In this document: positions 55,160 through 64,000 of the stretch, piece by piece
Position numbering within the stretch: position 1 is the stretch's first letter
Layout of the letters: every line of letters starts with the position of its first letter
Source of the DNA: Hymenobacter mucosus
Lineage (GTDB): Bacteria > Bacteroidota > Bacteroidia > Cytophagales > Hymenobacteraceae
DNA length: 64,000 bases
Direction of reading: 5' to 3'
Assembly: GCF_900188255.1 (NCBI RefSeq)
Contig: NZ_FZNS01000007.1
Location: 62,001 to 126,000, forward strand
The notes under the pieces: generated by a model
The model's input: the letters and a program-made list of their open reading frames with translations, nothing else
Databases searched by the model: none
Told to the model about the DNA's origin: nothing
Translations under genes and position numbers: made by a program

Positions 55160-56533
55160 ATGGAACAAAAGGTGTTGGATGTAGTAAGGAGTTGTTTTTC
55201 CAGCGAAGTCATCAGCTTATTAAGTATAAAGTTTAAAGCGGAAGAAGAGAAGGTCAAATTAGCACTAGGTCATACTATTCCTTTGGCTGTCAACAGCTTG
55301 CTGAGCATGGGGCAAGCGGAACGCCAAGTGGATGTGGTAGGGCAGTTAGCGCATGAAGCGGCGGCGGCTGGACTTCCTCACAATGGAATGGTACTGACCA
55401 CCACGGGCTGGGGAGCTCGGTGCAGTATTTTGATGGAGACCCTTCTGGATGATGCTTATGGGATGATCACGCATTGCTTAGCGGCCGCCACCGGTATCAG
55501 GCCAGTGGAAGGAGAGACAATTCTAGGCTATACCATGGCCGTAACGCTGGGTGCAGTGGGAGAACTTGCTGCTCAACACCAACTGCGCGAATTTGAGCTC
55601 TTGACCTGGATGCTGAGCCAGAAAACAGAAATTCTACAGGCCGTACCTGCCTATAGCCGTCGGCCGTCCGCGGAACCCATAGTAAAAAAGACGGCTTCGG
55701 CTCCGGCGCCCACGGCCTCAGTTACAACCTATAGTGAGGGCACCAACACCGGCCAAAATAGTTCTCCAACTAAGCTACGTTGGCAGTTAGGCGGCTTGTT
55801 GGTGCTGGCAATTGGCCTGGGCTACGCAATAGGGCATGATCCAAAGTCGCCCGTTTCTCCTACCCAAGACGAGACAACGACGACAACCCCGGTGTCAACT
55901 GCCTCGCTTATCGCCACTAGCACTTCGCCAGCCACGAGTACTCCCGCGTTGGCGAGTAGCCCTGGAAATAACAAACGGACTATCCGCAGAAACGAACCAG
56001 ACGAGGCTGTTCTACTCCCTGGACGCTATGATCTGGCAACGGACACCTATATCTACCACACGGGCCGGCCTACCCTTCTTAAACTCGCTGATGGAAGGAC
56101 CCTAAAGGTGGGTGAAAACTCCACGGAGAACCGACTTTATCGGTTTCTAGCTGACGCGAATATGCAGGTTGACTCGGTGAACCGCACGAAAGGTTGGATC
56201 AACTGCGACCGGGTCTATTTTGAATCTAACCAAGCAATTTTAACAAAAGGCTCTGGGGAGCAATTACGCAACATTGCCAGCATTCTGCGGGAATTTCCGA
56301 CAGCAAGGGTGAAATTTGGAGGATATACAGATAGCACGGGTAGCTCCCTTAAGAACTTTCGGCTCAGTGAAGACCGGGCCAAAGCCGCTATGTTGGCTGT
56401 AGGTAGTGTCGGGATTAATATGGGCCGGATAGAGGCCAAGGGTTATGGCGGCAAGTATTTTCTCACTACCAATGCCACCCCGGAAGGACGAGCTATCAAC
56501 CGTCGCGTCAGCATCCGAGTTCTGAAAAAATAA
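55160..56533 (+). CDS. DUF937 - transmembrane - OmpA-family protein
   Basis: 457 residues from the ATG at 55160 (a GTG one codon upstream is possible). Residues 1-150 are a DUF937-type helical domain (VKLALGHTIPLAVNSLLSMG; YTMAVTLGAVGELAAQH). A Ser/Thr/Pro-rich linker leads to one membrane segment at 208-226 (LGGLLVLAIGLGYAIGH), another Thr-rich linker, then an OmpA-like peptidoglycan-binding domain at about 340-457 (VYFESNQAILTKGSGEQL; RLSEDRAKAAMLAV; GKYFLTTNATPEGRAINRRV). The DUF937 part should be cytoplasmic and the OmpA part periplasmic. Function unknown; the fusion recurs in Bacteroidota. Confidence 0.9.
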   Translation: MEQKVLDVVRSCFSSEVISLLSIKFKAEEEKVKLALGHTIPLAVNSLLSMGQAERQVDVVGQLAHEAAAAGLPHNGMVLTTTGWGARCSILMETLLDDAYGMITHCLAAATGIRPVEGETILGYTMAVTLGAVGELAAQHQLREFELLTWMLSQKTEILQAVPAYSRRPSAEPIVKKTASAPAPTASVTTYSEGTNTGQNSSPTKLRWQLGGLLVLAIGLGYAIGHDPKSPVSPTQDETTTTTPVSTASLIATSTSPATSTPALASSPGNNKRTIRRNEPDEAVLLPGRYDLATDTYIYHTGRPTLLKLADGRTLKVGENSTENRLYRFLADANMQVDSVNRTKGWINCDRVYFESNQAILTKGSGEQLRNIASILREFPTARVKFGGYTDSTGSSLKNFRLSEDRAKAAMLAVGSVGINMGRIEAKGYGGKYFLTTNATPEGRAINRRVSIRVLKK

Positions 56534-56541
56534 GCTTGTGT

Positions 56542-56601
56542 CTAATCGATACCCAAAGAAAGAGCGGCTAGCTAGCCGCTCTTTCTTTGGGTATCGATTA
56601 G
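56542..56601. repeat. Perfect 60-bp palindrome at the end of the DUF937-OmpA gene
   Basis: Arms 56542-56571 and 56572-56601 are exact complements over all 30 positions with no spacer (centre GGCTAGCTAGCC). It begins 8 bp after the stop codon. It probably works as a terminator in both directions. Its right arm also contains the stop codon of a broken small gene on the minus strand. Confidence 0.85.
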
Positions 56602-56747
56602 CCGCCCCAATTGTAGCTAAACTCGTCGCTGCTGGCGGGGCCATTGCCCTGGGCTTTCAGAAAGTCGATAACGGGCTATAAATGGGCCGTGCGAGAATCA
56701 GGTAGCTTCTCTACAAGCACCACCACTTCGCTAAGAGTCTGACTCAT
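56598..56747 (-). pseudogene. Remnant of a small antitoxin-like gene with an in-frame TAG
   Basis: On the minus strand the frame from ATG 56747 reads MSQTLSEVVVLVEKLPDSR, THL-like end, then TAG at codon 24, then PVIDFLKAQGNGPASSDEF and SYNWGG up to TAA at 56598. Joined across the TAG, it has the look of short antitoxins of the DUF2281 kind (LVEKLP......VIDFL......F.Y.W.GG). It has no partner toxin; the space where one would follow is taken by the palindrome and the DUF937-OmpA gene. Either a decayed module or a coincidence. Confidence 0.4.
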
Positions 56748-57169
56748 AGCTAAGATAGGTTGATTGACCGATAAGATAATAGGGTTCGAAAACCGGGGCT
56801 GCCGGCGCTAGGCCAACGAGCGAGCATAAGAAAGATCAGGCATGTTAAAGGCTACCACAGGAACATATTCCCAACTGCAAAAAGGCAGGCGATAACTGTA
56901 GAAATTATATATTACCAAGCCTACAAAACCTCCCTATAGGAGCCGCATGAAGCGCAGCCGTGGGAAATAATTGCCTTCTGCCAAAGGGCTGGAATAGGAA
57001 CGAGCAGATCATCTGCGCGTAGCGGCGCAAAAAACTTATTATTGGCATACCACCCGGGCCATTAGCCACCGCGTTGCGGACCAAATGCGGCGGCACCACT
57101 ACTCTGATACTAATGAGATTAACGTAATTTTGTAGTATTCCCTGCCAACTCCTCGTACTTGTTCCCAGA
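56602..57169. other. Intergenic region with only a gene remnant
   Basis: Apart from the antitoxin-like remnant at its left end I see no gene. A minus-strand frame at 56905-57327 has no family and is probably not coding. Confidence 0.45.
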
Positions 57170-57361
57170 ATGCCTGCTTCCGCTACTCCCATCTGGCTGC
57201 TGTTAGGTGACATTGAATCTCCGCTGCCCCTCACCCTGACAGCGCAGGGGCGGATATTGGCCGGCGAAATTGCAGGCTCGGTAGCCCCAGCCACGGCGGC
57301 CGGAGCCGACTTGCCTGTGAGCCGCACGCACCGCGACGCGCTGTTACGGCTGGTGCAATAG
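57170..57361 (+). CDS. Possible small hypothetical protein upstream of the orphan kinase
   Basis: 63 codons (MPASATPIWLLLGDIESPLP...), ending 52 bp before the kinase start in the same direction. Composition is compatible with a gene (IWLLLGDIE, LTLTAQGRILAGEIAG), but no family or partner is recognised, so it may be only part of the leader. Confidence 0.35.
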   Translation: MPASATPIWLLLGDIESPLPLTLTAQGRILAGEIAGSVAPATAAGADLPVSRTHRDALLRLVQ

Positions 57362-57413
57362 AGGGGCTATATACAGTTTTCTTTCCCGTGTCGTACCTAC
57401 CAGCCAACAGAGC

Positions 57414-59753
57414 ATGAAGCGGTTTCGGATAGGCCGGTGGCTAGGTAGAACGGCCAGAGTACTGGCTGGACTGCTGGTCCTGGCGGGCCCTGCCTGCCAG
57501 CCCACCCCGCCGGCCCCTCCAGCGCCCTGGCTTACCGCGCGCCTACTCGACCCCGGGGCGGGGCGCGATGCTGACCTGCGGCGACTGCGGGTGGCCCTGG
57601 CTGCCCCGGCCCCGGCCGAGCTACGCTTCCGGCAGTTGCGCCGTTTTGGTATCTATCAAAGCTACGCGGCTACCCCCGACTCAGGCTTGGCCCCCCTGCG
57701 AGCCGCCGCCCGACTAGGTGAGACGCTCCACCAGCCCCTACCACTTGAGCAGGCCTCCGTGCTGGGCCGGCTGGCCGAGCTGCACTGGCGCCGCCAGCAC
57801 TACGACAGTGCCCGGCTGACGTTTCTGCACGCGGCACGGGTGCTGGCCACGGCCTTTCCAGACAGCGCCGCTCGGGCCGCGTTCCGGGTGGTGGATGGCC
57901 ACCGGGGAGCTGTGGGCGTCAACTTGGCTGGTCACTACGCCAACGCGGGCCAGGCTTGGCGGGCCGAGGGCCGCTTGCCCGCCGCCCTGCGCTGCTATGA
58001 CCTGGCGCGCCGCGCCTACCAGTGCCCCCCCGACAGCGCCCCTCAAAAGCTAGGTGGCCTGGCCTGGGTGCATACGCTGCTAGCTGAAACCCTCCACGAG
58101 CAGGGCGAGCCCGCCTTAGCCGCTAGCCACTACGAGCAGGCCCTGGCGGCTCTGCGTACCCAGCGCCGCTACAATTGGGAAGATGCCGCCCAAGAGTGGG
58201 CCACTACCCTCAATGGCTACGCGCCTTACCTACTCCCCACCCGCCCCGACCACTTGCGCGCCTTAGCCGCCGAGCCGCAACCCGAGCTAAGCCGCCGCCT
58301 GCAAGCCCGCCCCACCGACCGCGACCTACTGGCCCACGCCAGCGCCCTGGCCGTACTGGAAGCCCAGGGCTGCCTGGCCGCCCGCACCCGCGCCACCGGC
58401 CCCGCCCTGGCCCGCGCCGCTATGCTACTACCCCGGCTCAGGGCGGCCGCTGGCCCTGAGTTTCGGGTTGAGCTAGGCTACTACGAGTTGTCCGCCCGGC
58501 TAACCCAGCTGCAAGCCGGCTGGGTTAGCCGGGCTAGTGGCCCGCCCGCTGCCGGGTACGCCGCTCGCGTTCAAGCCAGCCATGACTCAGTACCCGAACC
58601 CGGGCGGCGCGACCGGCTGGGCATGATGCTGGCCCGCGAGTGGATGCGCCAGGGTGACTACCTGGCCGCCGCTGCTCTGCTGCGGCCCCTCAGCCGGCGC
58701 CATGCTCATATCCAGGAACCCCAGGCTCTCAGCCAGGTCTTGCACCTGCTGGCGGCCGCTTACGCCCGCCAGGGCTGGTACGACAGTGCTTACCAAGCCC
58801 AGGGCCGCGCCATGGCCCTGGCCGACACGCTCAGTGGCCGCCAGCAGCGCTTGGCGGTGGCCGATGCAGAAACCCGCTACCGCACCAGCCTCAAAGAACT
58901 TCGTATTGGGGAGTTGACACAGTCTGGCAAGCAGGAGCATCAGGTCGCACGTTGGGCCGGGCTGGGAGCCGCCGGGCTAGCCCTGGCCCTAGGTGGCGTA
59001 GCCCTGGCCCTGCGCACCACCCGCCGCCTAGCGGCGCGTCTGCGTACCGCCCAGGCCACTCAGAATCGTCTCTACTCCATTATTGGTCATGATCTGCGCG
59101 CCCCACTTGCGGCTTTCGAAGGTCTAGCTACCCTGCTCGACTACTACCGCCGGACCGGCCCCCCGGACCCCGCCGAGTTGGCGGAGGTAACGGCTGAGGT
59201 ACGCCAGACCACCGGCCAGCTCACCGGCTTGCTCAACAACCTGCTGCACTGGGCCGCTAACCAAAGTGGGGAGCTAGCCTACCAGCCCGAAACCCTGGCC
59301 GCCGACGAGCTGCTGGACGAAGTGGCGGCCCTTTATACCCCTGCTGCCCGTGCCCGTCAGATAACCCTGCAGGTGGTCGTTCTCCCCGGCTTGCCCCTAC
59401 TTCGGGCCGACCGCAACATGGTACTCACCCAGCTGCGCAATCTGCTCGGTAATGCCCTTCAGGCTGCCCCGCTGGGCTCCACCATCACCCTGGCTGCCCG
59501 CACGGCCGACCACGGGTTGGAGCTGCTCGTGACCGACACTGGTCCCGGCCTGAGCGCCGCCCAGTTAGCTGCCTTACGCACGCAGGATGCCAGTACCGGG
59601 CTGGCCCCGCGCCTGCCGGAGCAGCGCGGCACCGGCCTGGGCCTGCCGCTGGTGCGCCGGCTGGCCGAGCGCCAGCAAGGTAGTTTCCGGCTGACCAGTA
59701 CCCCCGGCCAAGGCACTACGGCCTACTTGACCCTACCGCTGGCTGGGAGCTAG
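57414..59753 (+). CDS. TPR sensor histidine kinase without adjacent regulator
   Basis: 779 residues. Signal-like hydrophobic start (VLAGLLVLAGPAC), then a long Ala/Arg-rich TPR-type sensor region (about 95-490), one transmembrane segment at about 515-537 (GLGAAGLALALGGVALAL), a HisKA domain with His 559 (SIIGHDLRAPLAAF) and HATPase_c (N-box LLGNALQAAP; TDTGPGLS; GTGLGLPLV). GC content and codon bias are higher than in neighbouring genes. No response regulator lies beside it, so it is an orphan kinase. The sensor is similar in layout to the kinase near the curli locus, but the kinase core is a different class. Confidence 0.9.
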   Translation: MKRFRIGRWLGRTARVLAGLLVLAGPACQPTPPAPPAPWLTARLLDPGAGRDADLRRLRVALAAPAPAELRFRQLRRFGIYQSYAATPDSGLAPLRAAARLGETLHQPLPLEQASVLGRLAELHWRRQHYDSARLTFLHAARVLATAFPDSAARAAFRVVDGHRGAVGVNLAGHYANAGQAWRAEGRLPAALRCYDLARRAYQCPPDSAPQKLGGLAWVHTLLAETLHEQGEPALAASHYEQALAALRTQRRYNWEDAAQEWATTLNGYAPYLLPTRPDHLRALAAEPQPELSRRLQARPTDRDLLAHASALAVLEAQGCLAARTRATGPALARAAMLLPRLRAAAGPEFRVELGYYELSARLTQLQAGWVSRASGPPAAGYAARVQASHDSVPEPGRRDRLGMMLAREWMRQGDYLAAAALLRPLSRRHAHIQEPQALSQVLHLLAAAYARQGWYDSAYQAQGRAMALADTLSGRQQRLAVADAETRYRTSLKELRIGELTQSGKQEHQVARWAGLGAAGLALALGGVALALRTTRRLAARLRTAQATQNRLYSIIGHDLRAPLAAFEGLATLLDYYRRTGPPDPAELAEVTAEVRQTTGQLTGLLNNLLHWAANQSGELAYQPETLAADELLDEVAALYTPAARARQITLQVVVLPGLPLLRADRNMVLTQLRNLLGNALQAAPLGSTITLAARTADHGLELLVTDTGPGLSAAQLAALRTQDASTGLAPRLPEQRGTGLGLPLVRRLAERQQGSFRLTSTPGQGTTAYLTLPLAGS

Positions 59754-60280
59754 CCCTGCTGCGGCCAGCTTATTCTACCACGAATCTGAGTTGCCATCGT
59801 AGGGCACTATACTGCTACGACTACATCCCGGAATAGTAATAGCTTCAGTTCCGTAACGAACAACTAGCCTATTGTTAAATACTCCCTACCCAAGCAACTC
59901 ATTTGCCACGCCTTTTTCTGTCTGTTTGGTGTTTGGAACGGCGCTGGTGTAACTGAAAAACGCTCATTTTACTATCCTCCTTCACTCGTAGCTATTCTAT
60001 CCAAGACGACATTGGCGGATACCTTGAATTGGTCAGCTACCCTTGTTGTATTAGCACAACTTCCCACGCGAGCAGGTTGGCTGGCATTTCTTTTACAGAG
60101 GCAAAGTGAACAGCACGCCTGATAGCAACTGAAGTGCAAAGGCTTAGTCAGTCGAATGCAGGACCCTATTATGACGAAAATGGCTCCCCTAGGGCCAATG
60201 GAAGTCTGTACCTTTCCCGCATACTACCCATCTCCCGATAAGCGCTTTTAACTTATTGACTAACAATTGCTTTTCCTCCT
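59754..60280. other. Intergenic region before the GH43 gene
   Basis: 527 bp, mixed composition, no gene or clear structure. It should hold the promoter of the GH43 gene. Confidence 0.5.
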
Positions 60281-61321
60281 ATGCGCTTGCTTTTTCCTCG
60301 CCAGTTGTATCCACCAAGTAGAGCATCTTATTGGTTGCTGCTACTCGGCTGTTGGCTGTTGCCCATGGTCGTCTGGGCGCAGGGCACCAAGCGGCCAGAC
60401 CTGCGCCTGCAGGTTCCGTTGGATTCTATTGGGTTAAGCGACCCTTTTATTCTAGCCGATCAGAAAACCCACCAGTATTACATGACCGGGACGGGTGGAT
60501 TACTTTGGAAAAGCAAGGATTTGCGGTTTTGGGACGGACCATACTCCGTGACTAAGCCAGACCCTACGTCTTGGATGGGACCAAACCCAATGATCTGGGC
60601 GGCTGAAATTCATCCCTACCAAGGACGCTACTATTACTTTGCCACCTTCACCAATCAAAGCGTTAAGATTGATACTGTTCAGGGCATTGCCATTGAGCGT
60701 CGGGCCAGCCATTTACTAGTCAGCGACCAGCCCACGGGCCCCTATGTACCCATGAAGGACGCTACGTATCTGCCAGCCAATAAGCCTACCCTCGATGGCA
60801 CCCTTTGGATTGATAAAGACCGCAAGCCTTACTTGGTATACTGCTATGAATGGTTGCAGAATCTCAATGGAACCATCGAAAAGATTGAATTGAAGCCTGA
60901 CTTGAGTGGATCTATCGGGCAAGGAAAGCTACTCTTCCGGGCTAGTGATGCACCGTGGAGCCGGGAAAAGGACAAAAACGGCCAGGACCGGCCAAACAAA
61001 GTAACCGACGGTCCTTACCTGTTCCGGACTGGCACCGGACGCTTGGGGATGATCTGGACAAGCTGGATATATGACGCATATACCCAAGGCGTGGCCTATT
61101 CCTCTAGTGGCACTTTAGATGGACCCTGGGTGCAAGAGCCAGCCCCTATTACGCCACCCAACTACGGGCATGGCATGTTGTTTCACACATTTGATGGGCA
61201 ACTGCTGATGTCGTTGCACAGTCATAAAGATATCCGGGGCCACTACCGCCGCATCCCGCACCTATTTGAAGTAGATGTAGCGGGCAATAAGCTGGTCGTG
61301 GGCCGCCCGTACCGGCCTTAG
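60281..61321 (+). CDS. Secreted family GH43 glycosidase
   Basis: 346 residues, signal peptide about 1-34 (VVWA-Q). Five-bladed propeller pattern of GH43: the base Asp 54 in LSDPFIL, the pKa-modulating Asp 172 in TLDGTLWID followed by RKPYLVYCYEW, and the position normally held by the acid Glu ('EGP') reads VTDGPYLF with Asp 243. I recall the DGP form from some Bacteroidota GH43 branches, so it may be a subfamily trait. Typical substrates are arabinan, arabinoxylan or arabinogalactan side chains. It stands 220 bp before the GH127 gene in the same direction. Confidence 0.88.
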   Translation: MRLLFPRQLYPPSRASYWLLLLGCWLLPMVVWAQGTKRPDLRLQVPLDSIGLSDPFILADQKTHQYYMTGTGGLLWKSKDLRFWDGPYSVTKPDPTSWMGPNPMIWAAEIHPYQGRYYYFATFTNQSVKIDTVQGIAIERRASHLLVSDQPTGPYVPMKDATYLPANKPTLDGTLWIDKDRKPYLVYCYEWLQNLNGTIEKIELKPDLSGSIGQGKLLFRASDAPWSREKDKNGQDRPNKVTDGPYLFRTGTGRLGMIWTSWIYDAYTQGVAYSSSGTLDGPWVQEPAPITPPNYGHGMLFHTFDGQLLMSLHSHKDIRGHYRRIPHLFEVDVAGNKLVVGRPYRP

Positions 61322-61541
61322 CAGCAGGGTAGAAAACGCGTAGGGTAGCATTTCACAGCCTAGCAATTGCCTCCAGTTGCTCCCGAACTGAATGCATAGG
61401 CGTGCGCCCGGGTCACGCTGGAGAAATAGCCTTTACGTTGGGCCTTGTCACATTGAATGGTGTACTGAGTTGGACCAAGCTTGATGATTCGCTAGTTTCT
61501 GGGCCAGCCCACCCCCACCTAAACTATCCACTTTTGCTACT

Positions 61542-63941
61542 ATGCGCTCACCCTTTTTTGTTAGCCTGCTGTACCTAGGTTTTACTGGCGTTGCTAGTGC
61601 CCAGCAGGCGCCTCCCCGCGACTACCCCATTCAGCCCGTGGCGTTTACGCAAGTACACGTGCACGACACATTTTGGGCGCCGAAGATGCAAACCAACGCC
61701 GACGTGACCATTCCGCACACGCTGCAACAGTGCCGGCAGGATGGCCACATCGACAACTTCCGGCGGGCGGCGGGCGAACTGCCGGGCGACAAGCTCACCC
61801 AGTTTCCGTTCGACGACACCGATATTTATAAGGTGATTGAGGGTGCGTCGTACGCTATGCAGGTGAAGAAGAACCCCCAGCTGGAAACCTACGTCGATTC
61901 GCTGATTACCCTCATTGGCAAGGCCCAGGAGCCCGACGGCTACCTCTACACCTTCCGTACGGTGAAGGCCGCCAAGCCCCACGAGTGGATCGGGACGAAG
62001 CGCTGGGAGAAGGAGGAAGACCTCAGCCATGAACTGTATAACTCGGGCCACCTCTACGAAGCGGCCGTGGCGCACTACCAGGCGACCGGTAAGAAAACCC
62101 TGCTCGACATCGCCACCAAAAATGCCGACCTGCTGGTGCGGGACCTCGGCCCCGGCAAGGTGGAGGTGTACCCCGGTCACCAAGTAGTGGAAATCGGGCT
62201 GGCCAAGCTTTACCGTGTAACGGGCAAGCAGCAGTACCTCGACCTGGCCAAGTTCTTCCTGGACGTGCGCGGCCCCAAGGGCAACGACTACAACCAGGCT
62301 GCCAAACGCGTGGTGGACCAGGATGAAGCCGTAGGCCACGCCGTGCGCGCTACCTACATGTACTCGGCCATGGCCGATGTGGCTGCCCTCACCGGTGATA
62401 AGCGCTACCTCACGGCCATCGACGCCATCTGGAACGACGTGGTGAGCAAAAAGCTCTACATCACGGGCGGCATTGGGGCCACCGGCAACGGAGAGGCGTT
62501 CGGCAAGCCGTTTGAGCTGCCGAATATGTCGGCCTACGCTGAAACCTGTGCCTCCATTGCCAACGTGTACTGGAATCAGCGCATGTTCTTACTGCACGGC
62601 GACGCGAAGTACGTGGACGTACTGGAGCGTACTCTTTATAATGGCCTGATTGCGGGCGTGTCGCTGAGCGGCGACCATTTTTTCTACCCCAATCCGCTGG
62701 CTTCCATGGGGCAGCACCAGCGGGGCGCGTGGTTTGCCTGCGCCTGCTGCATTTCCAATATGACGCGCTTCATGGCCTCGGTGCCGGGTTACGTGTACGC
62801 CCAAAACGCCGATAACCTGTACGTGAACCTGTTCATGACCAGCACCAGCGACATGCAACTGCCCTCGGGCAAAGTCGGCATAGAGCAGAAAACCAACTAC
62901 CCCTGGGATGGCCAGCTTGATTTAGCCGTAAATCCGCAGAAACGGCAGGAGTTTACGCTCCGCATTCGTATTCCGGGGTGGGCGCAGCAGCAAGCTAGCC
63001 CCGGCGGCCTCTACCGGTTCATGGATGCCACACCCCAGCCCATTCCGCTGCGTGTCAACGGTAAGCCGGTGCAGTACACCCTCGACCATGGCTACGCGGT
63101 GCTGAAGCGGCGCTGGCAGAAAGGCGACCAGGTGACGCTAACCTTGCCGATGGCTACTGAAAAGGTAATGGCAACCACCCAGGTGAAAGACGACCTAGGC
63201 AAATTTGCGCTCCAGCGCGGCCCCGTGGTGTATTGCCTCGAAGGCCCCGATAACGCCAACGGCCTCGTGCAGAACATCACCGTCGACCAAAAAGCCCCCG
63301 TAGAAGTAGTGTACCAGAATGGCTTGCTTAATGGTATCAACCTACTGACTACCAACGGTGTGAGTACCCGCCGCCAGCTTAATTCCGACCAGCTCCTAAC
63401 CACACCGCAAGCGGTGAAAGCCATTCCCTACTATGCCTGGGCCAACCGGGGGCCGAGCGACATGACGGTGTGGGTCCCCTACGAAGCCTCGGCGTCCAAG
63501 CCCCAGCCCGCGCCCACAGTGGCCTCGCGCAGCACCCCTAGCTCGTCGCTGAAAAGCACGAAAACACTCAAGGCCCTCGCCGACCAATACGACCCCATCG
63601 ACTCAAAGGACGCCAACTACCCCTATCTGCACTGGTGGCCGAAGAAGAACACCATTGAGTTTGTGCAGTATGATTTCGCCGAGCCCACCACGGTGTCAGA
63701 GTCCAAGGTATATTGGTTTGACGATGGTCCCTGGGGCGGCTGCCGCATTCCGGCTAGCTACAAGGTATACTACCAGAAAGACGGCAAGTGGGTGCCCGTA
63801 AAAAATACTACCCCCTACACCGTAGCCAAAGACAACTATAACACCGTGAATTTTGAGCCCGTGCGCACCACCGCTCTCAAGCTGGAAGTGCAGCTGCCCG
63901 TCGACAACGCCACCGGCATTCACGAGTGGATGGTTAAGTAG
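61542..63941 (+). CDS. Family GH127 beta-L-arabinofuranosidase with C-terminal accessory domain
   Basis: 799 residues, signal peptide about 1-20 (GVASA-Q). GH127 (DUF1680) is recognised by FAPK-like HDTFWAPKMQTNADVTIPH, the zinc and catalytic residues Glu 334 and Cys 336 (YAETCASIANVYWNQRM), and Cys 402/403 (ACCISNMTRF), matching Glu338, Cys340, Cys417 and Cys418 of Bifidobacterium HypBA1, in which Cys417 is the nucleophile. The catalytic part is followed by a beta-sandwich and a C-terminal domain of about 115 residues (YDFAEPTTVSESKVYWFDD; SYKVYYQKDGKWVPV; ALKLEVQLP) that looks like a galactose-binding/F5_F8 type module. It removes beta-L-arabinofuranose from plant glycans. Confidence 0.93.
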   Translation: MRSPFFVSLLYLGFTGVASAQQAPPRDYPIQPVAFTQVHVHDTFWAPKMQTNADVTIPHTLQQCRQDGHIDNFRRAAGELPGDKLTQFPFDDTDIYKVIEGASYAMQVKKNPQLETYVDSLITLIGKAQEPDGYLYTFRTVKAAKPHEWIGTKRWEKEEDLSHELYNSGHLYEAAVAHYQATGKKTLLDIATKNADLLVRDLGPGKVEVYPGHQVVEIGLAKLYRVTGKQQYLDLAKFFLDVRGPKGNDYNQAAKRVVDQDEAVGHAVRATYMYSAMADVAALTGDKRYLTAIDAIWNDVVSKKLYITGGIGATGNGEAFGKPFELPNMSAYAETCASIANVYWNQRMFLLHGDAKYVDVLERTLYNGLIAGVSLSGDHFFYPNPLASMGQHQRGAWFACACCISNMTRFMASVPGYVYAQNADNLYVNLFMTSTSDMQLPSGKVGIEQKTNYPWDGQLDLAVNPQKRQEFTLRIRIPGWAQQQASPGGLYRFMDATPQPIPLRVNGKPVQYTLDHGYAVLKRRWQKGDQVTLTLPMATEKVMATTQVKDDLGKFALQRGPVVYCLEGPDNANGLVQNITVDQKAPVEVVYQNGLLNGINLLTTNGVSTRRQLNSDQLLTTPQAVKAIPYYAWANRGPSDMTVWVPYEASASKPQPAPTVASRSTPSSSLKSTKTLKALADQYDPIDSKDANYPYLHWWPKKNTIEFVQYDFAEPTTVSESKVYWFDDGPWGGCRIPASYKVYYQKDGKWVPVKNTTPYTVAKDNYNTVNFEPVRTTALKLEVQLPVDNATGIHEWMVK

Positions 63942-64000
63942 GCAAGGGTACACGTAGCACGTTTCTTGAATTTAATATAGTTTATTTCAAGTAGTTAAAC

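Noticed and set aside
56905..57327. 140-codon minus-strand frame before the orphan kinase
   Set aside because: No family; overlaps the small plus-strand frame, and its first part is the complement of that GC-rich stretch.

Overview
The window looks like chromosome of a Bacteroidota bacterium, most probably Hymenobacter or a close relative in the Hymenobacteraceae. The signs are SusC/SusD pairs, a type IX secretion sorting tail, LytS/LytTR and DesK/LuxR two-component pairs, a Bacteroidota-type curli operon, and a candidate promoter of the TTG-N20-TAnnTTTG class. I see no rRNA, tRNA, CRISPR array, insertion sequence, integrase or phage gene. Genes are fairly GC-rich and intergenic regions AT-rich.

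Layout. 1-7.2 kb is a glycan-use region: the tail of a GH2 beta-galactosidase, a BNR_4 propeller protein and a convergent SusC/SusD pair. 7.2-17 kb is mixed: two small proteins, a fatty-acid desaturase, a secreted choice-of-anchor I/Calx-beta protein with a T9SS tail, a GH1 glycosidase, and a glycosyltransferase plus LpxH-like phosphatase. 17-28.3 kb is the curli locus: a LuxR-type response regulator and a TPR histidine kinase diverge from csgE-csgF-csgG, two large curlin-repeat proteins, a small CsgB-like protein and a beta-propeller lipoprotein. 28.5-35 kb holds a DUF1349 protein, a methyltransferase, a PAS kinase (apparently frameshifted) with a single-domain receiver, and a LytS/LytR pair. 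35.4-41.3 kb is a complete RND efflux operon. 42-48.2 kb is the thiamine operon (TPP riboswitch, thiS-C-D-E-G-H) with a convergent tenI-like gene. 48.5-54.5 kb holds a Na/Pi symporter, a divergent HxlR regulator/Old Yellow Enzyme pair, and a cytoplasmic molybdopterin oxidoreductase with a small helical partner. 55-64 kb holds a DUF937-OmpA protein ending at a perfect 60-bp palindrome, an orphan TPR histidine kinase, and two arabinose-type glycosidases (GH43, GH127).

How genes work together. The curli locus is the most distinctive system: csgEFG build a secretion pore for three curlin-type subunits. Its CsgG carries an extra C-terminal domain that looks like a small beta-barrel, and its pore constriction loop differs from that of E. 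coli. The neighbouring LuxR-family regulator could play the part CsgD plays in enterobacteria. The thi operon makes both the pyrimidine and thiazole halves of thiamine under TPP control, but ThiF is not in the window. GH43 and GH127 probably release and trim arabinose side chains; the left-end SusCD, BNR_4 and GH2 genes form a separate glycan-use cluster. All assignments come from reading the translated sequence; no database search was run.
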